A model generated the notes under the pieces. The model searched no databases. It saw only the letters and a list, made by a program, of their open reading frames with translations, and was not told the origin of the DNA. From Lojkania enalia (Eukaryota > Ascomycota > Dothideomycetes > Pleosporales), in the NCBI GenBank assembly GCA_010094045.1, contig ML986589.1, forward strand, positions 255,974-319,973: a stretch of 64,000 nt of DNA. Direction: 5' to 3'. The stretch's first letter is position 1. The number at the start of each line of letters is the position of its first letter. Below are positions 11,524 to 20,853 of this stretch, piece after piece. The translations under genes and the position numbers were made by a program.

Positions 11524-11731
11524 TTAACTGAAAATCAAATTTCCTCCCAAGACTTTTCCATCTAGGAATATATCTAGGCCCAACTATGAAAAACTTTTGG
11601 CAGAAAAGCTTCCAGCGCGTTTACATAGCTTTGGTATTCGAGAAGCAGGGATGCTACCCTACTATGCAGGTTCTTGTCTAACCCTCATTCTATATAGTAG
11701 AAGCGGGGAGGTGAGCCACGTCAGGCGCTAA
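11524..11731 (+). pseudogene. Right part of the coding-like frame split by the transposon
   Basis: In phase with the frame that ends at 2511, this segment reads 68 codons (11528-11731) to a TAA, with one TGA at 11528-11530 right after the insertion point. It contains a plausible protein segment (LLAEKLPARLHSFGIREAG). Its composition is balanced, unlike the element. The product is not recognised. It is probably the 3' end of the interrupted gene. Confidence 0.35.
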
Positions 11732-12607
11732 GGTTTTTTTGTGATTATTTTAAGGGACCAGCCCCCAGAGAATCAGATTAGTTGGGATTTCGAGCTGTAT
11801 TTATATGGTTGGTTAAGCTGTGTTGTAAGGAAAACAAAGTACGCATTGTGTTCAAGCTATGGTGCTGTTTATAGAAAGCTTCTTTAATGAACTACTAGTG
11901 CGAAGCTAAGTGCAAACAACCCCTTTATATTGTTGCTTTGCTATTGAGGAATAATAGCTAAGATACGACACAAAGGAAAGGAAGCGTGAAGAATATGTCG
12001 ATATCTCATTATAATGCTGGATTTTCATCGGCGGTTCCATGGTGGTTGCAACTCCATGGCAATCTCAACAATGTGTACTGTCCAATAGTCAAATCTATAA
12101 TTAGCTTTAGCGATCCCATGTACTTGCAGAATGGAACAACGGTCAAGGGCTGAGAGTCTAACTTAGCAAGACTGCAAAGACTAAACGCAATTATGCTGGT
12201 ATTCATAGATCTGGACGGTTATACCAAAAAATCTCTCTTCGGATACGTAAATTTCTTGGTAGTAGCTAGCAATGTTATAGCTGACCACAAGTCTCACAGC
12301 ATTTGCAACCTTATCTGACAGAGAATTGGAGTCCAATTTTGTCGGCAAACCAGATTCGGATCTAATGTTAAGCTAAAAGCAAATATATTCACATGTATAT
12401 GAGGTTCAATGAAGCCAGAGTTGATAGGAGCGTATCTAACTAATTCGAATCAAAGAAACTAAATTGACGAAGGGTCCAACTGACTCAACCTGGATCTTTC
12501 TCATGCCAATAGAAGAACCGAAGCTAACCGATTTAGATATATAGGTAGATGCTTCTCTTAAGTCTATCACGACGCACGGTACCAACATCATCTGTTCAAT
12601 TTCGTAT
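11732..12607. other. Intergenic, no gene seen
   Basis: No frame with motif support on either strand; the short open frames here look like chance. The sequence is back to ordinary composition after the transposon block. Confidence 0.5.
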
Positions 12608-13632
12608 TTACTTCTGCTTTAACCCCACCATCTCAAAGCTTTCCTTCCAAAGCCTTTCTTCACTATCCTCATCATACGCCATGGCGCATACCCATCGTCC
12701 TGAACCTCGGGTAGCCCCTACGTTCCAAACGGGGGTTGCTCCACACATCACTCAAATACTTTCCGCTCTTCCTTTTCCACTCCTCACTCACGGCGGCATA
12801 AATCTGCGTTGCAGCACCCTGATTAGAAGACTTGAAATACACCAACACATCTTTGTTACTCATGACAGCCTTAGCCTCATCCTCTGGAATCAGATCCTAC
12901 AAATTCGTTACAATGCCGCCAGGGTGCACTACCGTTGCGTGTAGATTCATATTGCCGTATTTTCGCTCGATGGTGTTAGCAAGCCAGATATTCGCTGTTT
13001 TGGACTGGTCGTAAGCAGCCCATTTCTCATAGTCTTCTTTCTCGAAATTGTAGTCCGTGGAAACGCACCTTGCCGAAACGATGGCCTAAGCCTGAAGATA
13101 CGCTGACCACGCGGGGCGGGTACTCTGGAGTTGCATATGAGAGGAGTGCGGGCCTGAGGAGTTGGAAAAGAAGGAAGTGGCTAAGGTGGCTGGTGCCAAA
13201 GTGGAGCTCGAAGCCGTCTTTCGTAAGACCTTTTGGGACGGCCATTATACCGGCGTTGTTGATGAGAACACTTAGTCTTCCGCTGGACTTGTTGAGGAAT
13301 TCTTCTGTGCCTTTTTGAATAGACCCAAAGGACTCAAGGTTCATTTCTATGAGATCTAGTTTGCCGCCGTTGGGGTTTTTCGCTAGGATCTCATCCACTA
13401 CCTTTTTTCCTTTCTCGAGACTACGGACTGTGCCGCAGATGTGTACCCTCGTGGCTTGGAGTACACGCATTGTTTCAATGCCAATACCGCCGGAGATGCC
13501 GGTGACAAGGAAAGTCTTATCATGTAGCTTGTTGATGAGGTTCTCGTCTTCAGTGATTTGCATGGCGGTCGGACGAGAATCTCCCGGGCCCGCAAGGTTG
13601 GAACGCTTATATGACTCGACGTAGCGAGACAT
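12608..13632 (-). pseudogene. Short-chain dehydrogenase/reductase pseudogene (retinol-dehydrogenase-like)
   Basis: The 5' two-thirds is intact from the ATG at 13632: a Rossmann TGISGGIG nucleotide-binding motif, the INNAG motif and the VSVSSG strand before the active site. Near 13055-13065 the frame shifts by one base. In the shifted frame the expected sequence continues with the catalytic Tyr/Lys pair (YDQSK) and the VHPGG motif. A TAG at 12897-12899 then replaces a probable Gln codon, and two more single-base shifts near 12680-12700 separate the last about 25 codons (ending EMVGLKQK, stop at 12608-12610). Four lesions in 1 kb make this a decayed gene of about 340 codons. A poor assembly is the alternative, but the other genes in the window are clean. 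Confidence 0.82.
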
Positions 13633-14550
13633 GTTGATTGAAGGGAGCTCAATAATACGAAAGGATTCGACGGCGAAATATCTAGATCTGATGAATGCTA
13701 TGTGAATGCTGACTTGTGAAGATCGGATACTCGATGCTTATATCGACTGCCATCAGCCCTCTATTTATTCCCATTGTTCGAGCCTATTACCCATCTCAGA
13801 CGATTCTATTTGCGTTTCTCTGCCTCGTTCTTCCTAATACCGTTCATCTCTAGCAAGAAGTGACTTCCTCATGCTTCCTTGGCAGGGCTTACAGAGCAAT
13901 CCTAACCGAATCCGAATATCCGTTCGAGCTACGTAGCCAATAGAAAAGGCTCCACATAGGAACGCAGAATTCAGGCGCAGCTGTCCTAAACTCGGAATTC
14001 CGCGATGACACCCTAATCTCCGGAATTAAGCGTCAAACACGGTGTTTGTAGGGGAATCTTGCACGGACGAGAATGGCCCACTTCAGGCAATGCTGTGCTG
14101 CGACGGGCGTTGGCCATGCAAGACAAAATTCATTTCGATTTGAGATATTCGTCGTGGTCAGTCGCCAGTCTTGTGGCCATAAACAGTGTCAAGGGTTTTG
14201 ATTGTACCACACCGTTGGGAGATTTGATTAAAGATTAGTCTTTGGCTATTTTGTCACTTACAATTCGCTTATCTAGGCCAAAAAAATACTTCTACTTATG
14301 AAGCAGTATCCCTAGATTCAAGTCAAAAGCGTAAAGAATGATAGATTGTCGATGTAGCCATAATTCAAGTTACGGCGCTCGTAAATTCTAAGGCGAACGG
14401 CTCCGGTGTCTATCCGGACAACCCAACGACCATCTAAACTACTCGTCTACACCCCACTACTCCATGTGCCCTATACAACATTTAAGTCTAACAGACCTCA
14501 ATCATAACCCCCCTTTCACTTTCCCTACGCCTATTTCACTCGACAAACCT
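13633..14550. other. Intergenic between the SDR pseudogene and the carbonic anhydrase gene
   Basis: No coding frame or RNA gene seen. It holds the 5' side of the SDR pseudogene and the 3' side of the carbonic anhydrase gene. Confidence 0.5.
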
Positions 14551-15353
14551 TTACTCCGGCAAGTTATAGATCTTCTGAATATCCGTCAACATATTTTCAA
14601 AATCAATCTTCAAATCTTTCAACAATCCATCCTTAACCCCAAACACCCAGCCGTGCACCACTGGGAAGTCATTCTTCTTAAAGCTCTGCTGCACTGCCGC
14701 CAACTTCGCAATGTTCCTCGCTTGTTCCACAACATTCAGCTCGACCAGTCTATCATACCTTCTTTCATCATTCGTAATGTCGTCAAGCTCTTTTTCATGC
14801 AGGCGATAAACATCTCTGATATTTCGGAGCCAGGGGTTCAAGAGGCCAAGATCCTGGGGCGTCATGGCGGCCTTGACGCCGCCGCAGCCGTAGTGTCCGC
14901 ACACGATGATGTGCTTTACTTTTAGGTGACGCACCGCGTAGTTCACAACGGACATTACGTTGAGGTCGGTGTTGCAGACGAGATTTGCGATGTTGCGATG
15001 GATGAACATCTCGCCGGGGCCAAGACCGGTGATGGCCTCGGCGGGAATGCGAGAATCGGAGCAGCCTTCGCACGCATCAGCGTCATGTCCGTCCACCAAA
15101 TCAATTGCCACCGCCATTTCACAATTGGCATTTGCTACGTGCATTCATCATGTGGCCAGGTTCTGAGCGACCTGAATAAAGATTGAATAGAGAACATACC
15201 TATCCATAGATAATCCGGACTCTGACCCGCACTCAACTTGTCGAAGAACTCCGGGTTCTTCTTCCTCTGCTCCTCCGCCCACTTCCGATTATTCTCGAAG
15301 ATTTTATCATGGCTCTCCTGCAAATACTTCTTCACACGCTGACTATCTGTCAT
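14551..15353 (-). CDS. Beta-class carbonic anhydrase
   Basis: It catalyses reversible hydration of CO2 to bicarbonate, which supplies carboxylating enzymes and CO2 sensing. Exons 15200-15353 and 14551-15065, intron 15066-15199, give 222 aa, the usual fungal length. Zinc ligands are visible: Cys53 with the Asp/Arg dyad in CSDSR (53-57), and His109 and Cys112 in GHYGCGG. The exon junction falls exactly before the first zinc-binding Cys (YLWIG/CSDSR). I chose the ATG at 15353. The same frame is open upstream to about 15533, and the extra residues are Arg/Ser-rich with almost no acidic residues, like a mitochondrial presequence, so a longer isoform is possible. Cytosolic beta-carbonic anhydrases of the Nce103 type are the closest known role. 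Confidence 0.93.
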
Positions 15354-15763
15354 GGTCGCACAATTCCTAACTCCTCTCTCCCTGTATGACTCGAGCGGAA
15401 ACGCAGAAATTAGCCGCCGGAATAGCGGTGCAGTGGATGTAGGTGAGGCGAATTGGCGGACAGATGGTTGGGGGCGGAACGGGCTCGGCCTTAGATATAC
15501 ACAGCCTTGGGAGACGTGGGGTACCCGCATCACTGCGCTACCTGCCTTTGCCCACGTTTCTCCGACGTTGCGGGTGTTGAGGTTTGGTTTTGCGTTTCCT
15601 GATTGGATCTGACGTCAATCAGCGCCGGTTGCCAAAACAAATTTTGAGAGCTAATCCTGGTGTAGATCTAGCGTGCCAAGCGTGACGATCGTCGGAAATC
15701 TTTGATTGAGGGAAGGAGATTGCGTTATTATTGTTGATGGTAGTCATATTCGGTTCCAGGATT

Positions 15764-16060
15764 ATGGATTGGCCGAGAATGCTGCTCGATAGCGCAGGAT
15801 ACGATGTTCTGGTGAGGCATATGAGGGTCTTGTTAAAGAAGAGGGACTAGCCGAAGGCCATATGTCTCTCAGAAGTGGCGCGTGCTTTATCAGCCAGAGA
15901 TTTAGAATTACTGAACGCTGATGGCTGGCTCGACGTTACGGACGATGCCCGAGACATAGTGTGGCAACTACGCGATATTAGGGAAGCCGAAGTGCTTTAG
16001 AAGGGCCAAGTCGTTTCAACTGCGCCCCATGAACCCATCCGAGTCAGAAACAAGCAATAA
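15764..16060 (+). pseudogene. Possible gene relic (unknown)
   Basis: A 99-codon frame beginning with ATG contains only two internal stops, both TAG, and reads like soluble coding sequence (for example LSARDLELLNADGWLDVTDD). I cannot assign a family. It lies between the carbonic anhydrase and DysF genes. It may be a decayed gene with Trp or Gln codons turned to TAG, or a chance frame. Confidence 0.25.
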
Positions 16061-16266
16061 GGATAGTAGTGTCTTTGGTGGCTCTCAATGTGAGTAGCTA
16101 TTATTTCTATGTAGCAATAGGCATATGTATGACGCGGTTGAGTAACGTGTATGTAGCAGCCAAGCTCTCAGCATTCTCTAGTATCGCTGACTTGGCTTTT
16201 CCTTGGGCATATCTAAATCTATGATTCTCCATCCTTGAATGAACGAATCCAAAACAGCCTTCATTC

Positions 16267-17330
16267 TCAAGGGTGCGCCGCTCCACTTCCATCGAGGCCT
16301 TGCCATTTTTCGTCCCATCCACTAGCTAGGTCCGTTGCATTCATGGCTTCTCCGTTTTCCGTTAGTTTACGGATATCGCTCCAGTATTCTAGCTTCCTGC
16401 ATTCAGCATCGGCGGCATCTACAGCTCTCAGTAGATGATTGATCCTGCGCTCCTCCACCTCGTTCTCGGGTTGACCTGTTTTTTTATGCTCTGCTCGGTG
16501 CGCTTTCGCGGCATCGAACGCGGTCGTCAGATTTGAGAGAAGCTGGCGACGGGAGTTTTGAAATATGAGCATCGACATAATGGCGGGAACCTACTACAAT
16601 GAGTACGAATGGTCGAGAATTAGCAATAAAGGCATACCTGTTCAGCTAGGTAGTGCAGCTCCTCGCCTGCCTCATTAATAAACTTCGTGAAAGCCACGAT
16701 CTTTTCGCGGTCAATAGTAGATTTCTTTAGCCTGCCCATCAATGTCGGAATGTCCTTGATCTCTTCGTCGAGTGTGTCCTCTCGACTCGCTTCTAGACTA
16801 GCCCTTCCGAAAGTGCTAGTTCGAGCTAGGGTTGTCCCAATGCTAAAAGTCTCCCCGAAAAGCCTCTCTCTGTTGTCCTTCATCTTTGGGGGAAACTTTA
16901 CTTTTACGCGCTTCCTTAGCCACCGTCTTCTTCTTACGAAGCTGTGAAACCAAGGATGGTTGCCATGCCAGGCAGCACCGCCTCGAAACCAGAGACTATA
17001 TTGCCAGCCCTCCTCATCCACATCCCGGCTCATATCTACATACCAACTCTTCCACTCCCATTTCCAACTCGGGTCTGGGACTTGCGCGTTGGTGATGTTG
17101 ACGGGCGAGGTCTTGAGCTTGGCATCAACCCATGCAGCATGGTCGAGCTTGAGGTTCCATAATGCTTTCGAGGAGAAGAGTGGTATCCCGAAGACAAACC
17201 AACCCCGCTGGTTTTCGTATAGGATGTCGATGTGCGAGTCTAGAGTTTGCGGCGGCCGTTCGGACTGCGTTTGGGCGTCGCGTTCATCGTCGGTGCGGTC
17301 GACGAGATTAATGTGTTGGTCCTCCGCCAT
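16267..17330 (-). CDS. DysF-domain protein (fungal peroxin/Spo73-like)
   Basis: Exons 16638-17330 and 16267-16590, intron 16591-16637 (acceptor tandem TAGTAG), give 338 aa. Residues about 35-150 carry the dysferlin (DysF) N/C pattern rich in Trp: RGWFVFGIPLFS, then DPSWKWEWKSWYVDM, then EGWQYSLWF and a basic RRRRWLRKRVK. This motif is known from fungal peroxisomal-ER membrane proteins of the Pex23/Pex30 group and the small single-DysF sporulation protein Spo73. No transmembrane helix is evident here, so the small Spo73/Mug65-type family fits better than the integral peroxins. The C-terminal half is charged and helical. The role is probably in membrane shaping or prospore-type membrane growth, by family inference. 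Confidence 0.8.
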
Positions 17331-17887
17331 TGCGGAAGATAAGTTATGTTGAGAATGGTATTCCGGTAGGTATGTGAGGCATGTAGCCGGCTACTATTGT
17401 GGAAGCATGAGTCTAGCGTCATGTTAGGTAGGGGAGCTCCTAGGCGTGTATTTAGGGGAAGTACTACACGGCGCCGGACTACGTCATGCACTTTGCTAAA
17501 TAAGTGGTGCAAAACATAACAGCTGAGGCTGCAAATCACCCTGCCTTGAGGACAGAGAATAGAGATAAGTCAACCAGGTCAGGTGCGGGTGAATTGAAGC
17601 CATCAGGCAGGTTAGCGATCAGGGTTATGTTCCAGTCCACACCGGCGGGCGGTTTCGCGAGGCCCGTGCGTAGGCGAGAAGGCACGACAGGACGACGTCA
17701 TTGGAGCTCCTCGTCTGCGCAGTGGTGGTGGTGCCATCCTTGAAAGACTCCGCATCGCATCACCAAACACTCAAGTCCTTCATAAGTATCACGACATTAC
17801 CCGCATCTACTACATCATTATACGACTTCCAAAGTAATTTAGTGTCTCGTTGGCCTACTTCCCACGTTATAGCATAGGCTTTCAACA
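17331..17887. other. Divergent intergenic region
   Basis: It separates the DysF gene (minus) from the small membrane-anchored protein gene (plus), so it likely holds both promoters. No clear regulatory motif was identified. Confidence 0.45.
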
Positions 17888-18448
17888 ATGGCAGGACGAC
17901 GAATCGCAACCTATGGTGGTCTTGCCTCAGTTGGCATCGGCGCCTACTACTTGTACAATGCGGGAGGGGACCCCAAGATCGCCGAGAAGCAGTTTGAGCG
18001 TAAGCACTCCATTCATTCCTTAGTAGAGCCTGCGACTGACGTCTACAAGACGATGCTGCTGCTGCATCACGCAAGCTAAAGGGTGAGCTTCCTGGCCGCG
18101 AGAAGGAGGCAAAGAAGGCCGGCGAGGAGAGTTACGAGTCAGTAAAGAGTGCTGCATCTGACTTTGTAAGTTCTTCCGACTCGTATGCGCTAGCCAGTGT
18201 TGCTTCGTACCTCGCAACCACGAGCATGGCTAACGAGACGCCTGCAGGGTGACCGAGCCAAAGCGGAGGCAAACAAGGCCGAGGCGAAGTTTGAGCAATA
18301 CAGCAAAGACGCAGGCAAGAAGCTCCAGGATGTGCGGCAAGAGACTGGCAAGCAGCTCAACAGTGCTGTAGATAAATTTGACCAGACCGTCACCGAGGGC
18401 GCAAGCAAGTCCAAGAGCTGGATTGGAAGCTGGTTCGGCGGAAAATAA
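17888..18448 (+). CDS. Small membrane-anchored, Lys/Ala/Glu-rich helical protein
   Basis: Three exons, 17888-17999, 18050-18165 and 18248-18448, give 142 aa; all splice sites are GT..AG and the phases close. Residues about 8-26 form a short hydrophobic, Gly/Tyr-rich segment (YGGLASVGIGAYYLYNAGG), followed by a long amphipathic helix rich in Lys, Ala and Glu with coiled-coil character. The protein ends SWIGSWFGGK. The pattern matches small fungal proteins that are sometimes labelled calcofluor-white-hypersensitive protein; that label is recalled from the family and its function is not firmly known. It is possibly mitochondrial or another organellar membrane protein. Confidence 0.72.
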
Positions 18449-19072
18449 ATAGTTGTGTAAAGGAATATGAGGTAATGAGTATGATCTGAGATCGTCGTGC
18501 ATTTAAGATCGGAAGTCTCACAATTGCATTCGCAGCAATCCTCGTGGAGTTATGGGATAGTAGGTTACCACGCTTCAAACACGAATGTATTTTTTCCCTT
18601 TGGCATACCCGCCCTCAAATAATGCGATATGTCGCATTATATAATTTAGCATGTCCCCCTTATAATTCGTCGGTTACGTCATTTATACCGCGGGACATCT
18701 CGCTCTAGTCCATAGGTGTTGGTTAGTTCCGATATATTCAGCCATTCACTATTGCCTACGAAGTTGGCCGGTATACTAAGTGGAGCTCTATGCCTGTCAT
18801 TCGTTTGGAAAAATATCAAGCTACGAAACATTGCGTGACTCTAAAGACGGAGGGTTGTTCGCACGACGCCAACGCTCATTGGCCGGCGCCAGAACACGAA
18901 AAGTCGCGTCAAGCTTCTCCCCGAGACTAGCGCGTTTGAGTTATTTGCCAACCCCTCGGGCATAACATACAAGTCGCTCGCTCATCTTCAACTTGTCTCC
19001 ATTCTCACCCCAGATATTTCTCTCCAGCCATTGTCTATTCTATATCAAATTAGCATCTTACTATCAACAACA
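18449..19072. other. Intergenic
   Basis: No gene seen. The last about 100 bp before 19073 are pyrimidine-rich with CAACAACA just before the Cdt1 ATG, as in a fungal 5' leader. Confidence 0.5.
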
Positions 19073-20209
19073 ATGTCTGCTGCCTTTGCCTCCCAGGGGC
19101 TCCCAACTGAACTCGTCAATCTCCTCGCCTTGCACTCCTCCTTTCTCACTGCGCTCTCCCTACATTACGCGCACAATGGCACCGTCACGCCCGTCGACCT
19201 CCGAGAACTGACCCAGTCTATCTCAACCGTGTGGCAGAAGCGGAAAGTTAATATTGAGGACATTCGGCTCTGCGTCGGTGTTTTGGGCTCGGGCCTCTTC
19301 GCCAATGACAACCCCTTCTATCTGTCTGACTATGGCTGCGGCAAGATATGCTTAGAAATTCGGGAAGAGCACAAAATGTCAGGCACGTTAGGATCAATGA
19401 ACGAAGAAGCTATGCAGGCCATGTTCATGGAAAATTTGGACTACCTATGGAAGGAATGGAGCGCGTCGCACGGACCCCAACCGATGATAGCATCGCGCCG
19501 CATCGCGACCCCCAAGCGCCGAGGACGCCCGAGGAAAGTTGATGTGAAGCAGGCGAGCATTCAACTCTTTGTAGATGAGACAACGATTCCGAAATTCATC
19601 GCCCAGCTTCCGCATGCTGACATCGTGCCCTGTGCCTCGCTTACAGCTGTCGCGTTACAGCAAGAGAAAGGGCGAAAACGGCTCCGAGAATTCAAGGACA
19701 GTGTTGCGCAAGGTCGCTCGCAAAAGAAGTTTAGGAATACTGCAGGAAAGGAGAACGAGCCTTTACTTACACCATCACAACCGGCTCAACCTAAAATCAC
19801 CCAGTTTACTTCCGTCCGCAAGTCGAACTTGCTCGATCGCATTTTAGCCAAACAGGAGTCGGCAAGGTCACTTCCGAATCCACCATCTTCCGCAGAGCTC
19901 CAACGAAAAGCAGCACTGCAGCGTGCGGAGGAAACGCTAGGCATTTTGTCACTTCTGGCCGCTAGCAAGGGTCCTGGCAGCATGCGTGTCTCATTCTCCA
20001 TAGCTTCATTGCTACAATCACTACAATCATCAATTCGAACCCCAATCTCAAAGGAGGAGGCACTAAAATGTGTAGAAGTGTTGGCCAGCGAGGTTGCCCC
20101 TGGATATGTGTCGATAGTCCGGATGGGCACTATCTCTAGTGTTGTTATTAACCATGGTATGAGGCCTACGGATTTGAAGAGCAGGCTAGTTGCTCTTGGT
20201 GCTGCATGA
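19073..20209 (+). CDS. cdt1: DNA replication licensing factor Cdt1 (fungal type)
   Basis: Cdt1 loads the MCM2-7 helicase at origins together with ORC and Cdc6. It is a single exon of 378 aa. I chose the ATG at 19073 (leader CAACAACA) over an upstream in-frame ATG at 19031. The N-terminal domain (about 1-120) is the fungal Cdt1-like region. An AT-hook-like basic stretch, KRRGRPRK, lies near 148-155. The C-terminal winged-helix MCM-binding domain spans about 275-375 (LQRAEETLGILSLLAASKG and ISKEEALKCVEVLASEVAPG). Two motifs resemble PCNA-interacting boxes: Q160-F166 (QASIQLF) and Q239-F245 (QPKITQF). In other eukaryotes a PIP degron drives S-phase destruction of Cdt1. Confidence 0.85.
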   Translation: MSAAFASQGLPTELVNLLALHSSFLTALSLHYAHNGTVTPVDLRELTQSISTVWQKRKVNIEDIRLCVGVLGSGLFANDNPFYLSDYGCGKICLEIREEHKMSGTLGSMNEEAMQAMFMENLDYLWKEWSASHGPQPMIASRRIATPKRRGRPRKVDVKQASIQLFVDETTIPKFIAQLPHADIVPCASLTAVALQQEKGRKRLREFKDSVAQGRSQKKFRNTAGKENEPLLTPSQPAQPKITQFTSVRKSNLLDRILAKQESARSLPNPPSSAELQRKAALQRAEETLGILSLLAASKGPGSMRVSFSIASLLQSLQSSIRTPISKEEALKCVEVLASEVAPGYVSIVRMGTISSVVINHGMRPTDLKSRLVALGAA

Positions 20210-20853
20210 ATTGCTTAGGCTGTCATCTAATTTAGATAGTGTTTGTTTATGCATAGTCTATTGCACTCATTCAATCGAATGCCGCTTCTATCGTCAACTG
20301 TGTTCTTTGCTTTACTTCTACATTTTCGTGGCATTATTTATTAGTTGGATCATCAGAGTACAAGACTTGCTTCGTAAGTGTACTAGTATATGGTAACGGG
20401 CGCGGATAGGGAAAGATCGAAGGGAATGAGCCCACTCCCTCTTTCTAAAGCCATTCTTTCCCCACCACTGATATCATCATTGTCTGTATGTTATATTTTC
20501 TTCTCCACCTGATTGGTTCTCAAAACAGCCTAAGTCTGCTGTGTAGCACCATCTATAGCGTTTCGCTGTGTCAGACGCCTCGCTATTTTCTTTTGTTGAC
20601 CAGCACCAACGCCCATCTACGTATTTCTGAGTTGATCACTTCCCGACTTTTATTATATGAAGGCGTCCCAAAGCCGCTAGAAAGCTGCTAATTAGGCAAG
20701 GCATCAGGCCAGGCCCCACGATTAGCCACAGGATGCAGGGGTGCACGGACCACATAGACACGAACCCAGCTGCCGGTCGACAGCTCAGCTCAATGGAGCC
20801 TGTTGGAGCTTTCACCGCCGCCACGATTATCACTTTGCCGGAATTCTGATGGC
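20210..20853. other. Intergenic
   Basis: No supported gene. Contains the 3' region of Cdt1 and the upstream region of the NLR-like gene. Short open frames carry no motif. Confidence 0.5.

Noticed and set aside
15354..15612. Plus-strand open frames opposite the carbonic anhydrase 5' region
   Set aside because: They are shadows of the minus-strand frame, whose zinc-binding motifs settle the coding strand.
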